Under the pieces are notes generated by a model. That model made no database searches. It had not been told where the DNA came from and saw only the letters and a program-made list of their open reading frames with translations. A program made the position numbers and the translations under genes. 64,000 bases of DNA from an uncultured Collinsella sp. Its GTDB lineage: Bacteria > Actinomycetota > Coriobacteriia > Coriobacteriales > Coriobacteriaceae. Shown here piece after piece: positions 34,192-43,456 of the stretch. Position 1 is the first letter of the stretch. Every line of letters begins with the position of its first letter. Location: assembly GCA_900539035.1 (NCBI GenBank), contig UQAU01000003.1:1-64000 (forward strand), given 5' to 3'.

Positions 34192-35478
34192 TTAGGGGCG
34201 AACCTGACCGGTGCCGCGGAGCTTGTATTTGTAGGTGATGAGGGCCTCGGCGGCAAAGGGGCCGCGGGCGTGAAGCTTTTGGGTCGAGATGCCGATCTCG
34301 GCGCCCAGGCCAAACTCGCCGCCGTCGGTGAAGCGCGTGCTGGCGTTGGCGTACACGGCCGAGGCATCGACCGCATCCAGGAAGCGCTCGCAAGCATCCG
34401 TGTCCTCGGCAACAATGGCCTCGGAGTGCATCGTGCCGTAGCGGTTGATGTGTGCGATGGCCTCGTCCTCGTTTGCCACGACCTTCACGCTCATCTCGAG
34501 AGCCAGGTACTCGCGACCCCAGTCCTCCTCAGTCGCGGCGACGTAGTCATCACCCTCGGCAAGCCCGGCATCGGCGCATGCGGCGCAGGTTGCCTCGTCG
34601 CCGTGAATGAACACGCCGTGGTCATGCAGCACGGCCACGACCGCAGGCAAAAACGCATCGGCCACAGCACGGTCGACCAGCAGCGACTCGGCGGCATTGC
34701 ACACGCCTACGCGCTGGGTCTTGGCATTAACGATAATGTTGAGCGCCTTATCAAAGTCGGCGGATTCATGCACGTAGATGTGGCAGTTGCCCGTGCCCGT
34801 CTCGATCACCGGCACAAGCGACTCGCGCACGCAGCGCTGAATCAGGCCCGCACCACCGCGCGGAATGAGCACGTCGACGATACCGCGGAGCTTCATAAGC
34901 TCGCCGGTGGCTTCGCGATCGGTGGACTCAATCATCGAGACGGCCTCGCGCGGGAAGCCCTTGGCCTCGAGCGCATCGGCCAGCAGCTCGGCGATCATGG
35001 CACACGAGTGATAGGCCAGCGAGCCGCCGCGCAGAATGCAGGCGTTGCCGGTGCGGATGCAGATGCCCGCGGCGTCGGCCGTCACGTTGGGGCGCGCCTC
35101 GTAGACCATAGCGACCAGGCCCAGCGGCACACTCACACGGGTCAGGTCCACGCCGCTTGCAAGCACGCGGTGGTCGAGCACGCGGCCCACGGGATCGGGC
35201 AGCTCGGCGAGCTTTTCCAGGCCGGCGGCCATGCCCTCGACGCGCTCGGGCGTCAGCAGCAGGCGATCGAGCAGTCCGGCCGAGGTACCCGCATCGCGCG
35301 CGGCGGACATATCGAGCTCGTTGGCGGCGACGATGGAGTCGACACCGTTGCGCAGTACTGCGGCCATGGCGCGCACGGCCTCCTGACGCTGCTCGTTGCT
35401 CGCCGTGGCAAGCGAGGCCGACGCTGCCTTGGCGGCAACGGCAAGATCGTGGACATACGTGGCTATATCGACCGACAT
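34192..35478 (-). CDS. proA: Glutamate-5-semialdehyde dehydrogenase (gamma-glutamyl phosphate reductase)
   Basis: 428 residues. The second step of proline synthesis: NADPH-dependent reduction of gamma-glutamyl phosphate. The aldehyde-dehydrogenase fold is clear, with LGLVAMVYEARPNVTADAAGICIRTGNACILRGG, IDVLIPRGGAGLI and the catalytic Cys in KTQRVGVCNAAESLLVD. AGAAAGGG precedes the ATG. proB lies 1.6 kb away on the same strand, separated by a prolyl-aminopeptidase-like gene on the opposite strand, so proA and proB are clustered but not one transcript. Confidence 0.96.
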   Translation of the reverse strand: MSVDIATYVHDLAVAAKAASASLATASNEQRQEAVRAMAAVLRNGVDSIVAANELDMSAARDAGTSAGLLDRLLLTPERVEGMAAGLEKLAELPDPVGRVLDHRVLASGVDLTRVSVPLGLVAMVYEARPNVTADAAGICIRTGNACILRGGSLAYHSCAMIAELLADALEAKGFPREAVSMIESTDREATGELMKLRGIVDVLIPRGGAGLIQRCVRESLVPVIETGTGNCHIYVHESADFDKALNIIVNAKTQRVGVCNAAESLLVDRAVADAFLPAVVAVLHDHGVFIHGDEATCAACADAGLAEGDDYVAATEEDWGREYLALEMSVKVVANEDEAIAHINRYGTMHSEAIVAEDTDACERFLDAVDASAVYANASTRFTDGGEFGLGAEIGISTQKLHARGPFAAEALITYKYKLRGTGQVRP

Positions 35479-35590
35479 GGGCGGCCCTTTCTCCTAGAAG
35501 TTTGCAACCATGGTAGCCGATTTGCGCATGGCCTCGCCCGCGGCGGTAGAATTGGTCAACCCGAAACACCGCAACGAACGGAAGACTCAC

Positions 35591-37009
35591 ATGGCCCTCA
35601 TCACTTCGTACCACGTCCCCGGCCTTTACGTCGAGGACCACAGCATCGACGTCCCCCTTGACTGGCGCGGCCTGGAGCCGATGCTCCTGGCCGTCGGCAG
35701 CACCATGCGCCGCGGCGCTTTGCCGGCACCCATCGCCGGCGCGCCCGAGAGCATCAAGCTCTTCTACCGCGTGGTTTGCGCGCCCGACCGCATCAACGAC
35801 GATCTGCCGCTGCTTCTGTTTTTGCAGGGCGGCCCCGGCGGCGAGAGCCCGCGTCCGCTGTCGCCCACAAGCGACGGCTGGATCGAGGAGGCCGTCAAGC
35901 ACTTCCGCGTGGTCCTTCCCGACCAGCGCGGCACCGGACGCAGTAGCTGCGTGGACGGACGCACGATCAAGGCACTGGGTGATCGCGCAACGGCCGCCGG
36001 CGCCGATACAGCACGCTCGCAGGCGGACTTCCTCAAGCGCCACCTCGCCAGCTCCATCGTGCGCGATTTTGAGTACCTGCGCCTAGTGGGCTTTGGCGGC
36101 AAGTCGTGGGTCACGCTCGGCCAGAGCTACGGCAGCTTTTTGACGCTGAGCTACCTGTCGCTCTTCCCCGAAGGCGTGGCGGCGAGCTTTACCTGCGGCG
36201 GCATTCCGCACGTGCCGGCGAGCGCAAGCGAGGTCTACGCGCACACCTTCCCGCGCATGGCCGCCAAGACGCAGCAGTATTACGACCGCTACCCCGCTGA
36301 CGTCGAGCGCGTGGCAGCCCTGGCCGATACGCTCGAGGCTCAGAAACCCGTGCTGCCCGACGGCTCGCCGATGACGGTCGAGCGCCTACAGCTCATGGGC
36401 AGCGACTTTGGCATGAAGCCGAGCTTTGAGCGCATGCATTGGATTATCGATCACGCTTTTGTTGACGGCGACGGCACGCTGGCCTGCGGCGCCTCGGTAT
36501 CTGACAGCTTTTTGATGCGCGCCTTCGAGCGCACCAACACGCGTACAAACCCGCTGTACTGGACACTGCAGGAGTTCATCTACGCCGACGGCGATACCAT
36601 GCCCATTCGCTGGGCCGCGGCAGAAGAGAAGGCCCATCGTACCGAGTTCGACACGCTCGCGCGCCCGCTCATGTTTACCGGCGAGGCCATGTTCCCGTGG
36701 ATGTTTGAGCAGATGCCCGAGCTTAAGCCGTTTAAGCCCGCCATGGACCTGCTGATGGAAGACACCAGCTGGGACAAGATCTACGACCCGCAGCGCCTGG
36801 CCCGCAACGAAGTGCCGCTCCAGGCCGCGGTGTATTTCGACGACATGTACGTGGATTCGGGCCTGCAGCTCGATACGCTCAGCCGCGTGGGAAACTCGCA
36901 TGCCTGGGTGACCAACGAGTTCGAGCACGACGGCCTACACGGCAGCGTGGTGTTCAAGCACCTCTTCGACGAAGCCCTCAACCGCGGAGACCTGCGCCGG
37001 ATCTTCTAG
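35591..37009 (+). CDS. Alpha/beta hydrolase of the prolyl aminopeptidase (S33) family
   Basis: 472 residues. The fold is alpha/beta hydrolase: LLFLQGGPGGESPRP (oxyanion HGGPG-type motif), the DQRGTGRS strand, GQSYGSFLTLSYL (nucleophile Ser), YFDDMYVDSG (acid) and EFEHDGLHGS (His). The length and GGPG/GQSYG pattern match prolyl iminopeptidases, which release N-terminal proline. Between proA and proB it would feed the same amino-acid pool; this context is suggestive only. Start ATG 35591 has CGGAAGA upstream; the frame open to 35510 is leader. Confidence 0.88.
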   Translation: MALITSYHVPGLYVEDHSIDVPLDWRGLEPMLLAVGSTMRRGALPAPIAGAPESIKLFYRVVCAPDRINDDLPLLLFLQGGPGGESPRPLSPTSDGWIEEAVKHFRVVLPDQRGTGRSSCVDGRTIKALGDRATAAGADTARSQADFLKRHLASSIVRDFEYLRLVGFGGKSWVTLGQSYGSFLTLSYLSLFPEGVAASFTCGGIPHVPASASEVYAHTFPRMAAKTQQYYDRYPADVERVAALADTLEAQKPVLPDGSPMTVERLQLMGSDFGMKPSFERMHWIIDHAFVDGDGTLACGASVSDSFLMRAFERTNTRTNPLYWTLQEFIYADGDTMPIRWAAAEEKAHRTEFDTLARPLMFTGEAMFPWMFEQMPELKPFKPAMDLLMEDTSWDKIYDPQRLARNEVPLQAAVYFDDMYVDSGLQLDTLSRVGNSHAWVTNEFEHDGLHGSVVFKHLFDEALNRGDLRRIF

Positions 37010-37028
37010 CAAAGGAGTGTCCCCACCT

Positions 37029-37061
37029 GCCGGCACAAAGGGAACGTCCCCAAGTGCCGGC
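37029..37061. repeat. Intergenic hairpin family 2 (TGCCGGCAC...GTGCCGGCA), copy 1
   Basis: TGCCGGCACAAAGGGAACGTCCCCAAGTGCCGGCA. The same hairpin with GGGACGTTCCC-type core occurs at 49697-49760. Confidence 0.75.
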
Positions 37062-37113
37062 AAAAGCGAGGCAGCGCTGCTGGCAAAACGAGCCGTAGCG
37101 CTGCCTCGCTTTA
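37062..37113. terminator. Bidirectional terminator between the S33 hydrolase gene and proB
   Basis: AAAGCGAGGCAGCGCT/AGCGCTGCCTCGCTTT, a 16-bp perfect stem. The proB stop codon overlaps its right arm. Confidence 0.85.
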
Positions 37114-38238
37114 TGCAAACACTATCAAGTTGTCCCTATGGATCGCCGGCTTCTCGGCCAGGTCTGCCAGCAGGCGGTTGCTGGCGATCTGGTCCTGGCG
37201 GCGTCCGGCGGCGAGCTCCAACACATCCGAATCGGCCTCGGCGATACCGCGGGCGACAACCATGCCGCTCGGGTCGCACACGTCGAGCACATCGCCCTCG
37301 GCAAACTGGCCATCGACCTCGCGAATACCCACCGCAAGCAGGGAAGAACCACGGCTGATCAGCGCCTTCGCAGCACCATCATCGACCGTCACCGAGCCAT
37401 GCGCCTTGTCGCCCAGTGCGATCCACAGCTTGCGGGGTGCGATGTCCAGACGCTCCGCCGGCGGATCGAACAGCGTGCCCACGCTCTCGCCGCGGGCGAG
37501 GCGCACGAGCGCATCGGGCTCCTCGCCCGAGCAAATCACGCTCTGAATGCCCGCCGTCATCAGAATGCGGCTCGCGCGGATCTTGGTAATCATGCCGCCC
37601 GTGCCCACCGATGTGGAAGAATCACCCGCCGAGGCGATAATCTTGGCATCGATCTTATGCACGACCGGGACGAACTCGGCCGTGGGGTCCTCATGCGGAT
37701 TGGCAGTATAGAGACCATCGATGTCCGAGAGCGTCACGCACAGATCGGCAGAAACCAGGCAGCTCACAAGCGCCGCCAGTGTGTCGTTGTCGCCAAACTT
37801 GATCTCGTCGACGGTGACGGTATCGTTCTCGTTGACGACCGGCACCACGCCCAGCTCCACGAGGCGCAGCAGGGCGTCGCGCGCGTGCAGGTAAGACGTG
37901 CGGCGGGCCGTATCGTGGCGCGTGAGCAGCACGAGCGAGGTGAGCAGGTCGCGCGCATGGAACTCCTCGTCGTAGGCCGACGAGATGATGCACTGACCAG
38001 CCGAGGCGCAAGCCTGCAGGCGCGGCAGGTCGCCGACCGGCTTGCGGTCGAAGCCCAGCACGGGATAGCCGCAGGCGATAGCGCCCGAGCTCACCACGAC
38101 TAGACGCCAGCCGAGCTTGCGCAGGGCTGCGGCCTGATCGGCAAGCCCGCCGATAAAGGAGCGGTTGACCTTGCCATCGGCGCCCACAACCGTGGACGAA
38201 CCGATCTTTACCACCATCGTTTTATAAGAAGTCGTCAT
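37111..38238 (-). CDS. proB: Glutamate 5-kinase
   Basis: 375 residues. The first step of proline synthesis, an amino-acid kinase with KIGSSTVV, LVVVSSGAIACGYPVLG, VVNENDTVTVDEIKFGDNDTLAALV, and the GTGGMITKIRAS phosphate site. Residues 280-360 are a C-terminal PUA domain, as in E. coli ProB. Normally feedback-inhibited by proline. A terminator (37062-37113) overlaps the stop codon. Confidence 0.96.
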   Translation of the reverse strand: MTTSYKTMVVKIGSSTVVGADGKVNRSFIGGLADQAAALRKLGWRLVVVSSGAIACGYPVLGFDRKPVGDLPRLQACASAGQCIISSAYDEEFHARDLLTSLVLLTRHDTARRTSYLHARDALLRLVELGVVPVVNENDTVTVDEIKFGDNDTLAALVSCLVSADLCVTLSDIDGLYTANPHEDPTAEFVPVVHKIDAKIIASAGDSSTSVGTGGMITKIRASRILMTAGIQSVICSGEEPDALVRLARGESVGTLFDPPAERLDIAPRKLWIALGDKAHGSVTVDDGAAKALISRGSSLLAVGIREVDGQFAEGDVLDVCDPSGMVVARGIAEADSDVLELAAGRRQDQIASNRLLADLAEKPAIHRDNLIVFA

Positions 38239-38317
38239 ACGTCAAACCAATCAACTGTTCAGCGAACGGCCGAGCTGGCGGCCAAGGGAGCGTGACTCGC
38301 CCCTACCGCCCAAGGAA

Positions 38318-39823
38318 TTAATGAGCCCAGGGGAAAGCCGAGGCCGCGGCCATATTCTTGCGCACGAGCTCGTCGCGCACCTGAGCCAGGCCCTGCTCCA
38401 TGCCCACCACATAGGTCTGCGGGTACAGGAAGCGCTTGAAAGCTGCGTCCAGATGATCGAGCGCCCAAGCACAGCGCTCGCGCGCGTCCTGGATGCTCTC
38501 ACGCGGAGCCACCGCACTGCCATCGCGCACGATTGGCACCAGCAGCTCGCGATACTCAAGTTCGGACACGTCGGTCACCAGAGCGGCATCGTTCACGGCC
38601 ACGAGGGTATTACCGCGCGCGGCGCCCTCCCCCGCCAGATGGTCCTCGTCGTAGATCATGTCGCAGACCGGGCCGCCAAAGCCATCGTAATAACGGCGCA
38701 CGCGTTGCACACCCGGGATCGTGCGCTTGTAGGGCTGCTCGGAGAGCTTGACCACCGGCGTCCATGGATCTGCCTCGCTCGCACGGCGGGCGGAAAGCTT
38801 GTACACGCCGCCCAGCGCCGGCTGGTCATAGCAGGTCGCAAGCTTGGTACCCACGCCAAAGCTGTCGATGGGCGCGCCCTGGTCGAGCAGCGACTGAATC
38901 GTGTACTCATCCAGATCGTTGGAAACCGAGATTCCCACATAGGGCAGGCCCTCGGCATCAAAACGGCCGCGAACATACTTGGAGAGCTTGGCGAGGTCGC
39001 CGGAGTCGATGCGAATGGCCGACAGGCGCTCGCCCACCGCTTCCATCTCCTTGGCAACCGTAATGGCATGTTCGCAGCCCTCGCGCACGTCATAGGTGTC
39101 GATGAGCAGCGTACAGTTCTTGGGGCTCGACTTGGCAAAGGCGCGGAAGGCCTCAAGCTCGGAATCGAAGCTCATCACCCAGCTGTGCGCATGCGTGCCA
39201 AAGACGGGGATGCCGTAACGGCGCCCGGCAAGCACATTGGACGTAGAGGTACAGCCGGCAACGTAGCTCGCGCGCGCGACGGCCAGGCCGCCATCGGGAC
39301 CCTGGGCTCGGCGCAGGCCAAACTCCGCCACGGGGCGACCGTCGGCGGCGAGCACCACGCGCGCCGTCTTGGTGGCGACAAGCGTCTGGAACCCGACGAT
39401 GTTGAGCAGCGCCGTCTCGAGCAGCTGGCACTCCAGCGCGGGGCCGGTGACGCGCACCATGGGCTCGCGCGGAAAGACGAGCTCGCCCTCGGGCACGGCG
39501 TCGATATTCACGTGCGCACGGAAGTTGCGCAGGTAATCGAGGAATGCAGGCTTAAACATCGCGCCGCCGGCAGGGGCCTGGAGCGAGGCGAGGTAGTCGA
39601 TGTCCTCGGGCGTAAAGCGCAGGTTCTCGACAAGCTCGGGCAGCTCGGCGGTGCCGCACATGACGGCATACGCGCTGCCAAAGGGATGGTCGCGGTAAAA
39701 CGCAGTAAAACAACCCTGCTCATTGGCCTTGCCGCTCTCCCACAGGCCCTGGGCCATAGTGAGCTCGTACAGATCGGTGAGCATTGCAATGTCGGTGGGA
39801 TGCGAGATGTCGGTCAAAGCCAT
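38318..39823 (-). CDS. pncB: Nicotinate phosphoribosyltransferase
   Basis: 501 residues. NAD salvage from nicotinate and PRPP. The family motifs are visible: LTDLYELTMAQGLWESG at the N-terminus, GTHAHSWVMSFDSELEAF, IRIDSGDLAKLSKYVR, GVGTKLATCYDQPALGGVYKL. The active-site His region is GTHAHSW. Start ATG 39823 has AAAGGTC upstream; the frame extends to 39880 without a site. It is monocistronic, and no other NAD genes are near. Confidence 0.95.
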   Translation of the reverse strand: MALTDISHPTDIAMLTDLYELTMAQGLWESGKANEQGCFTAFYRDHPFGSAYAVMCGTAELPELVENLRFTPEDIDYLASLQAPAGGAMFKPAFLDYLRNFRAHVNIDAVPEGELVFPREPMVRVTGPALECQLLETALLNIVGFQTLVATKTARVVLAADGRPVAEFGLRRAQGPDGGLAVARASYVAGCTSTSNVLAGRRYGIPVFGTHAHSWVMSFDSELEAFRAFAKSSPKNCTLLIDTYDVREGCEHAITVAKEMEAVGERLSAIRIDSGDLAKLSKYVRGRFDAEGLPYVGISVSNDLDEYTIQSLLDQGAPIDSFGVGTKLATCYDQPALGGVYKLSARRASEADPWTPVVKLSEQPYKRTIPGVQRVRRYYDGFGGPVCDMIYDEDHLAGEGAARGNTLVAVNDAALVTDVSELEYRELLVPIVRDGSAVAPRESIQDARERCAWALDHLDAAFKRFLYPQTYVVGMEQGLAQVRDELVRKNMAAASAFPWAH

Positions 39824-39907
39824 GGGGCGACCTTTCGGATGTGTGGTACAGAATTTGAGGGTTGGACGAGAGCAGAGCATGCGGACATGATGCCCGTTGC
39901 AAATCGG

Positions 39908-40366
39908 TTAGAGCAGGCCCATGCTGGTCAGGATCGTGTAGCCCATAAAGATGACAAACGCGATGAGGGCAAGGACAATGATGATTTTTTGAGCCGGCGC
40001 CATGCCAGGGATCTCGTTCTCGCCCGTAGGCTCCTTGGAGGTAACCATGCGCTGGGCAAAGGTCATCTCGTCACGGCTCGACTTGGGCTCGACGGACTTG
40101 GGACGAGCGGCCTTTTTAGGCTGAGGTTTGGGCGCGGCAGGTGCAGGCTTCGCAGCAGCGGGCTTGGGTGCGGGCGCGGGCGTCGATGCGGATGCGGCGT
40201 TCGCGGCGACCTCCTCGGCCTTCGGACGCTCGGCACGCAGGGCAGCCAGCTCCTCACGCTCGCGACGGGCCTCTTCACGAGCCTCGCGGCGGGCCTTCTC
40301 GGCGCGGAGCTCTTCCAACTCAGCGCGCTCCTCGTCGGACAATGGTTGGGACTCAAGCTCGGCCAT
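39908..40366 (-). CDS. Small tail-anchored protein with coiled coil (uncharacterised)
   Basis: 152 residues of unknown function. Residues 8-50 are a strongly charged coiled coil (AELEELRAEKARREAREEARREREEL). Then comes an Ala/Pro/Lys-rich linker (60-95) and a single C-terminal transmembrane helix (IIIVLALIAFVIFMGYTILTSMGLL). The topology suggests a cytoplasmic rod anchored by its tail. AAAGGG precedes the ATG at 40366. The gene lies between pncB and the tRNA-Ala terminator; no function is proposed. Confidence 0.78.
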   Translation of the reverse strand: MAELESQPLSDEERAELEELRAEKARREAREEARREREELAALRAERPKAEEVAANAASASTPAPAPKPAAAKPAPAAPKPQPKKAARPKSVEPKSSRDEMTFAQRMVTSKEPTGENEIPGMAPAQKIIIVLALIAFVIFMGYTILTSMGLL

Positions 40367-40382
40367 GGTACAGCCCTTTCTT

Positions 40383-40416
40383 TTAAAAAAAGCCGCCGAC
40401 ACAATGTCAGCGGCTT
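40383..40416 (-). terminator. Intrinsic terminator after tRNA-Ala
   Basis: AAGCCGCTGACATTGTGTCGGCGGCTTTTTTT on the minus strand, directly downstream of the tRNA-Ala and just before the start region of the next gene. Confidence 0.9.
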
Positions 40417-40430
40417 ATCAAATCCAAGGG

Positions 40431-40503
40431 TGGAGACGAAGGGAGTCGAACCCTCGGCCTCTGCCATGCGACGGCAGCGCTCTCCCAACTGAGCTACGTC
40501 CCC
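40431..40503 (-). tRNA. tRNA-Ala(CGC)
   Basis: A 73-nt cloverleaf without an encoded CCA. Acceptor GGGGACG pairs with CGTCTCC and contains the G3-U70 wobble, the alanine identity element. The anticodon loop is GTCGCAT, giving CGC (codon GCG). Discriminator A. It stands alone in a minus-strand unit. Confidence 0.95.
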
Positions 40504-40611
40504 AGGACAAGTCGATATTTTACCTACGGCTCGCCAACTGTCAACGCCCAATAACCAGTCTTTTTGGAGCGCGGCTAATTTTGACAACTTTTCGAACAGG
40601 CGATCCTCTCG

Positions 40612-40646
40612 ATGATTATTTGATCCCCGTCCCAAAAAATCATCGA
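40612..40646. repeat. Intergenic repeat family 4 (GATTATTTGATCCCCGTCCCA), copy 1
   Basis: GATGATT...AATCATC ends around TTTGATCCCCGTCCCAAAA. A second copy of the ATTATTTAATCCCCGTCCCA core lies at 51660-51690. Confidence 0.6.
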
Positions 40647-40654
40647 CGAACACA

Positions 40655-41593
40655 CTACTTTGCGCTGGTAAGAACACCGGTGGTGTCGAAGGCCGGGGTG
40701 AAGCTCTCGTCTACCGCGCCGCCCTCTTGCCAGAACATCGTCGTGAAGCCCAGGTCGTCGGCATGGTCGAGCACCTGCTCGTACTCCTCGCGCGTCACGG
40801 CGCGCGCCAGGTCGCCGCCCCGCTCGCGCATGAGGGCATTGGGCGTGTATTGGTTCATGACCGAGATCGGCACGTCACCCACCGTCTGCCACACCAGGTC
40901 CAGCACGCGGCATGAGTCATCTGCATGCCCCGGCAGCACCAGGTGGCGCACGATGATGCCGCGCTTCATGAGCCCGTCCTCGTCCACCAGCTCTCCCCCG
41001 CGGCGCTCGATCTCGCACGCCATCTGAGCCAGGCCTGACACAGCCACACGTGGGTAGTCCTTTATATGAGAGAGTGACTGCGCAAGCCCGGCATCGGCAT
41101 ATTTAAAGTCGGTAAGCCACACATCGACCAGGTCGCCGAGCGCCGCCACGGCACTCGCGCGCTCATAACCGCTCGTGTTGTAGACGATTGGGATGACCAG
41201 CCCGCGCGCCCGTGCCGCGGCAATCGCGGCAGGCAACAGGTGTGCATAGTGCGTCGCCGTCACCAAATTGATGTTGTTAGCACCCTGGTCCTGCAGTTCC
41301 AGCATAATCTCGACCATGCGCTCAGGCGAAATCTCAAGGCCAAAATTGCCGGTCGAGATCTCGTGGTTCTGGCAGTAGATACATTTAAGCGAGCAACCGC
41401 TAAAGAAGATCGTGCCCGAACCGGCCTCGCCCGAGATAGGCGGCTCCTCCCACATATGAAGCGCCGCGCGGGCCACCCTGAGCGTGTCGTTAGCACCGCA
41501 TACGCCGCGCGCGCCCTCATCGCGCGCCGCACCGCAACGGCGCGGACACAAATGGCAGGCGGGCGAAAAAAGTTCGGTCAACGACGTCGGCAT
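40655..41593 (-). CDS. Radical SAM protein, pyruvate formate-lyase activating enzyme-like
   Basis: 312 residues. The [4Fe-4S]/SAM triad is CSLKCIYCQNHEIS (CxxxCxxC). A Cys-rich N-terminal segment (CHLCPRRCGAARDEGARGVCG) is characteristic of the PflA-related group PIRSF004869/AmmeMemoRadiSam-like proteins. The TIM-barrel features YNTSGYE and WLTDFKY follow. Substrate unknown: annotated as putative PFL activase but without a neighbouring glycyl radical enzyme here. ATG 41593 is preferred to ATG 41608 because GGAG is 9 bases from the former and only 1 from the latter. Confidence 0.86.
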   Translation of the reverse strand: MPTSLTELFSPACHLCPRRCGAARDEGARGVCGANDTLRVARAALHMWEEPPISGEAGSGTIFFSGCSLKCIYCQNHEISTGNFGLEISPERMVEIMLELQDQGANNINLVTATHYAHLLPAAIAAARARGLVIPIVYNTSGYERASAVAALGDLVDVWLTDFKYADAGLAQSLSHIKDYPRVAVSGLAQMACEIERRGGELVDEDGLMKRGIIVRHLVLPGHADDSCRVLDLVWQTVGDVPISVMNQYTPNALMRERGGDLARAVTREEYEQVLDHADDLGFTTMFWQEGGAVDESFTPAFDTTGVLTSAK

Positions 41594-41741
41594 AAAACCA
41601 TGCTCCAAAACAACGATTCAGCAGCTCAAACGTAAAGGGCCAGACCGCGTAGACGGCTCCGTCCCTAAGGCGCCGTAATCGTCCGACACGATTTTTGTAA
41701 TGTCAAGACTGGAATCGATAAAGTGCCGCTTTATGATGTAG

Positions 41742-41914
41742 GTATTCCGCCCCCCGCGGAGCAACTGGGTGAACCGTCGCGTTTATTTAGGGAGCCCACA
41801 CAGTCGTACCTAGTACAGGTATCCTTCGTTGTTAAGGACGCTGGAACAGTCGATGAGGGCACCCACCTGTTTTAGGTGGGTTCATTTTCGTAACGTGGGG
41901 GGTGGTTTTCTTTT
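41742..41914 (+). ncRNA. ssrS: 6S RNA
   Basis: About 173 nt without an open frame that matches a 6S-type rod. The ends pair: CCGCCCCCC (41747-41755) with GGGGGGTGG (41897-41905), and the 3' arm is followed by TTTTCTTTT, an intrinsic terminator. The internal CACCCACCTGTTTTAGGTGGGTTC hairpin (41862-41886) is characteristic of the 3' side of Gram-positive 6S RNAs. A TATGAT -10 box at 41732-41737 places the 5' end near 41742. 6S RNA binds the vegetative holoenzyme and dampens sigma-70/A-dependent transcription in stationary phase. Recognition is by structure and motif; an Rfam RF00013 search would settle it. Confidence 0.75.
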
Positions 41915-42119
41915 GCCGAAAATCGCCATTACAGTCCATATGGATCCCCGCCGGCATCCCGACAAGCCATCGACAACATCCCAATATCTGGTAAGCGCGT
42001 GATTATCGCTGCGTGCAATTACATGCACCCCCCTTGGTCGAGTATTATGGTTCGGCTATGCCCTTTGCGCATGGCGTTCTTCTGACCTTTTCCTTCGACG
42101 CTTGGCGGTTTTTAGATTC

Positions 42120-43319
42120 ATGGCTTCATCCCCGAGCTACATACCGTACCTATGCGTGGCAGCGGCGGCCTTTATCACGACCTTCCTCGCGGTGCCCCTG
42201 GTCAAGCGCTTGGCAATTAAACTCGATGCCGTCGACTATCCTTCTAAGCGCCGCATCAACACCAAGCCCATCCCGCGTTTGGGCGGAACGGCGGTGTTTT
42301 TGGGCCTGGTCGTTGCCTGCATTGTGCAAATCCTAGGCACCTGGCACCTAGGCTGGCCACCCGTCCTGGTGCCGCACCCGCGCCTTCACATTAGCTATCC
42401 CATGCTGGCGCTCTCCTTTACCGTCATCTTTGCGACCGGCGCTATCGACGACGTCTTCCAGCTCACGCCCAAGCAAAAGCTGGCCGGACAGGTCCTCGCC
42501 GCGCTTATCGCCTGCGTGGGCGGCCTAAAAATCGGCGTCATCGTCAACCCGTTTGCTCCCGGCGAGATCATGCTCGGATGGCTCGCCTACCCCATTACCG
42601 CGATCTATCTGGTGGCATTCACCAACATCATTAACCTTATCGACGGCCTCGACGGCTTGGCCACGGGCATCTGCGGCATCGCGTCGTTCACCATGTTTTC
42701 GATGGCCGTTCTCTCGGGCCGCATCGACGCCGCTGCGCTCTCCATTGCGCTCTTTGGCGCCTGTCTGGCCTTTTTGCGCTACAACTTCAACCCCGCAAGC
42801 ATCTTCTTGGGCGACTCGGGGTCGCTGCTTCTGGGCTTTGCGCTGGGCTCCATCTCGCTGCTCAACGTGAGCCGCACCGCCGCACTCACCTCGCTTATCA
42901 TCCCGCTCATCGTTGCCGGCGTGCCTATCATCGACACGTTTAGCGCCATCGTGCGCCGCAAGCGCGCCCACATTAGCATCGGACAGGCCGACAAGGGCCA
43001 CATCCACCACCGCCTGATCCAAGAAGGCTACAACCAAAAACAGGCCGTGCTGCTCATCTATGCCTGGTGCATCATGCTTTCGGCTGGCGCCGCCGCGATT
43101 AACCAGGTCGAGGTGCCCATGCGCGTGCTCATCTTTACCGTGCTCGCCATTGGCTCGGCGGCCTTTGCCAAGCATCTACATCTGTTTGAGCCCGTGCTGC
43201 GCCACCATTACAACAAGCGCACGCACGAGGACGAGCTCGTCACCCCCGACGACCCCGCCTTTAAGCAGGAGGAGCAGGCAGCCGAGGAGCGCAAAGAAGA
43301 GCGCCACCACAAGCTCTAG
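42120..43319 (+). CDS. Undecaprenyl-phosphate GlcNAc-1-phosphate transferase (WecA/TagO family)
   Basis: 399 residues, a MraY-family polyprenyl-phosphate sugar-phosphate transferase with ten or eleven TM helices. Motifs: TGAIDDVFQLTPKQKLAGQ (DDxxD), NIINLIDGLDGLATG, GDSGSLLLGF and KGHIHHRLI. It starts wall polymer (teichoic acid or other glycan) synthesis by loading a sugar phosphate onto undecaprenyl phosphate. No strong Shine-Dalgarno is visible; an in-frame TTG 18 bases upstream (42102) is an alternative start. The C-terminal tail is charged (EEQAAEERKEERHH). It is close to trpS, 137 bases downstream. Confidence 0.92.
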   Translation: MASSPSYIPYLCVAAAAFITTFLAVPLVKRLAIKLDAVDYPSKRRINTKPIPRLGGTAVFLGLVVACIVQILGTWHLGWPPVLVPHPRLHISYPMLALSFTVIFATGAIDDVFQLTPKQKLAGQVLAALIACVGGLKIGVIVNPFAPGEIMLGWLAYPITAIYLVAFTNIINLIDGLDGLATGICGIASFTMFSMAVLSGRIDAAALSIALFGACLAFLRYNFNPASIFLGDSGSLLLGFALGSISLLNVSRTAALTSLIIPLIVAGVPIIDTFSAIVRRKRAHISIGQADKGHIHHRLIQEGYNQKQAVLLIYAWCIMLSAGAAAINQVEVPMRVLIFTVLAIGSAAFAKHLHLFEPVLRHHYNKRTHEDELVTPDDPAFKQEEQAAEERKEERHHKL

Positions 43320-43456
43320 GGCAAGCTGCCGATGATGCGCCCAGGCACCGTTGGCCAAGCGCGGCCGCGCCGCACCCATCGCACAAGCCGCCCCTCTCCC
43401 GCCCCTCCAATAAACGCGTTATCATCTTGACCCATGAACATACGTTAGGAGCAATC

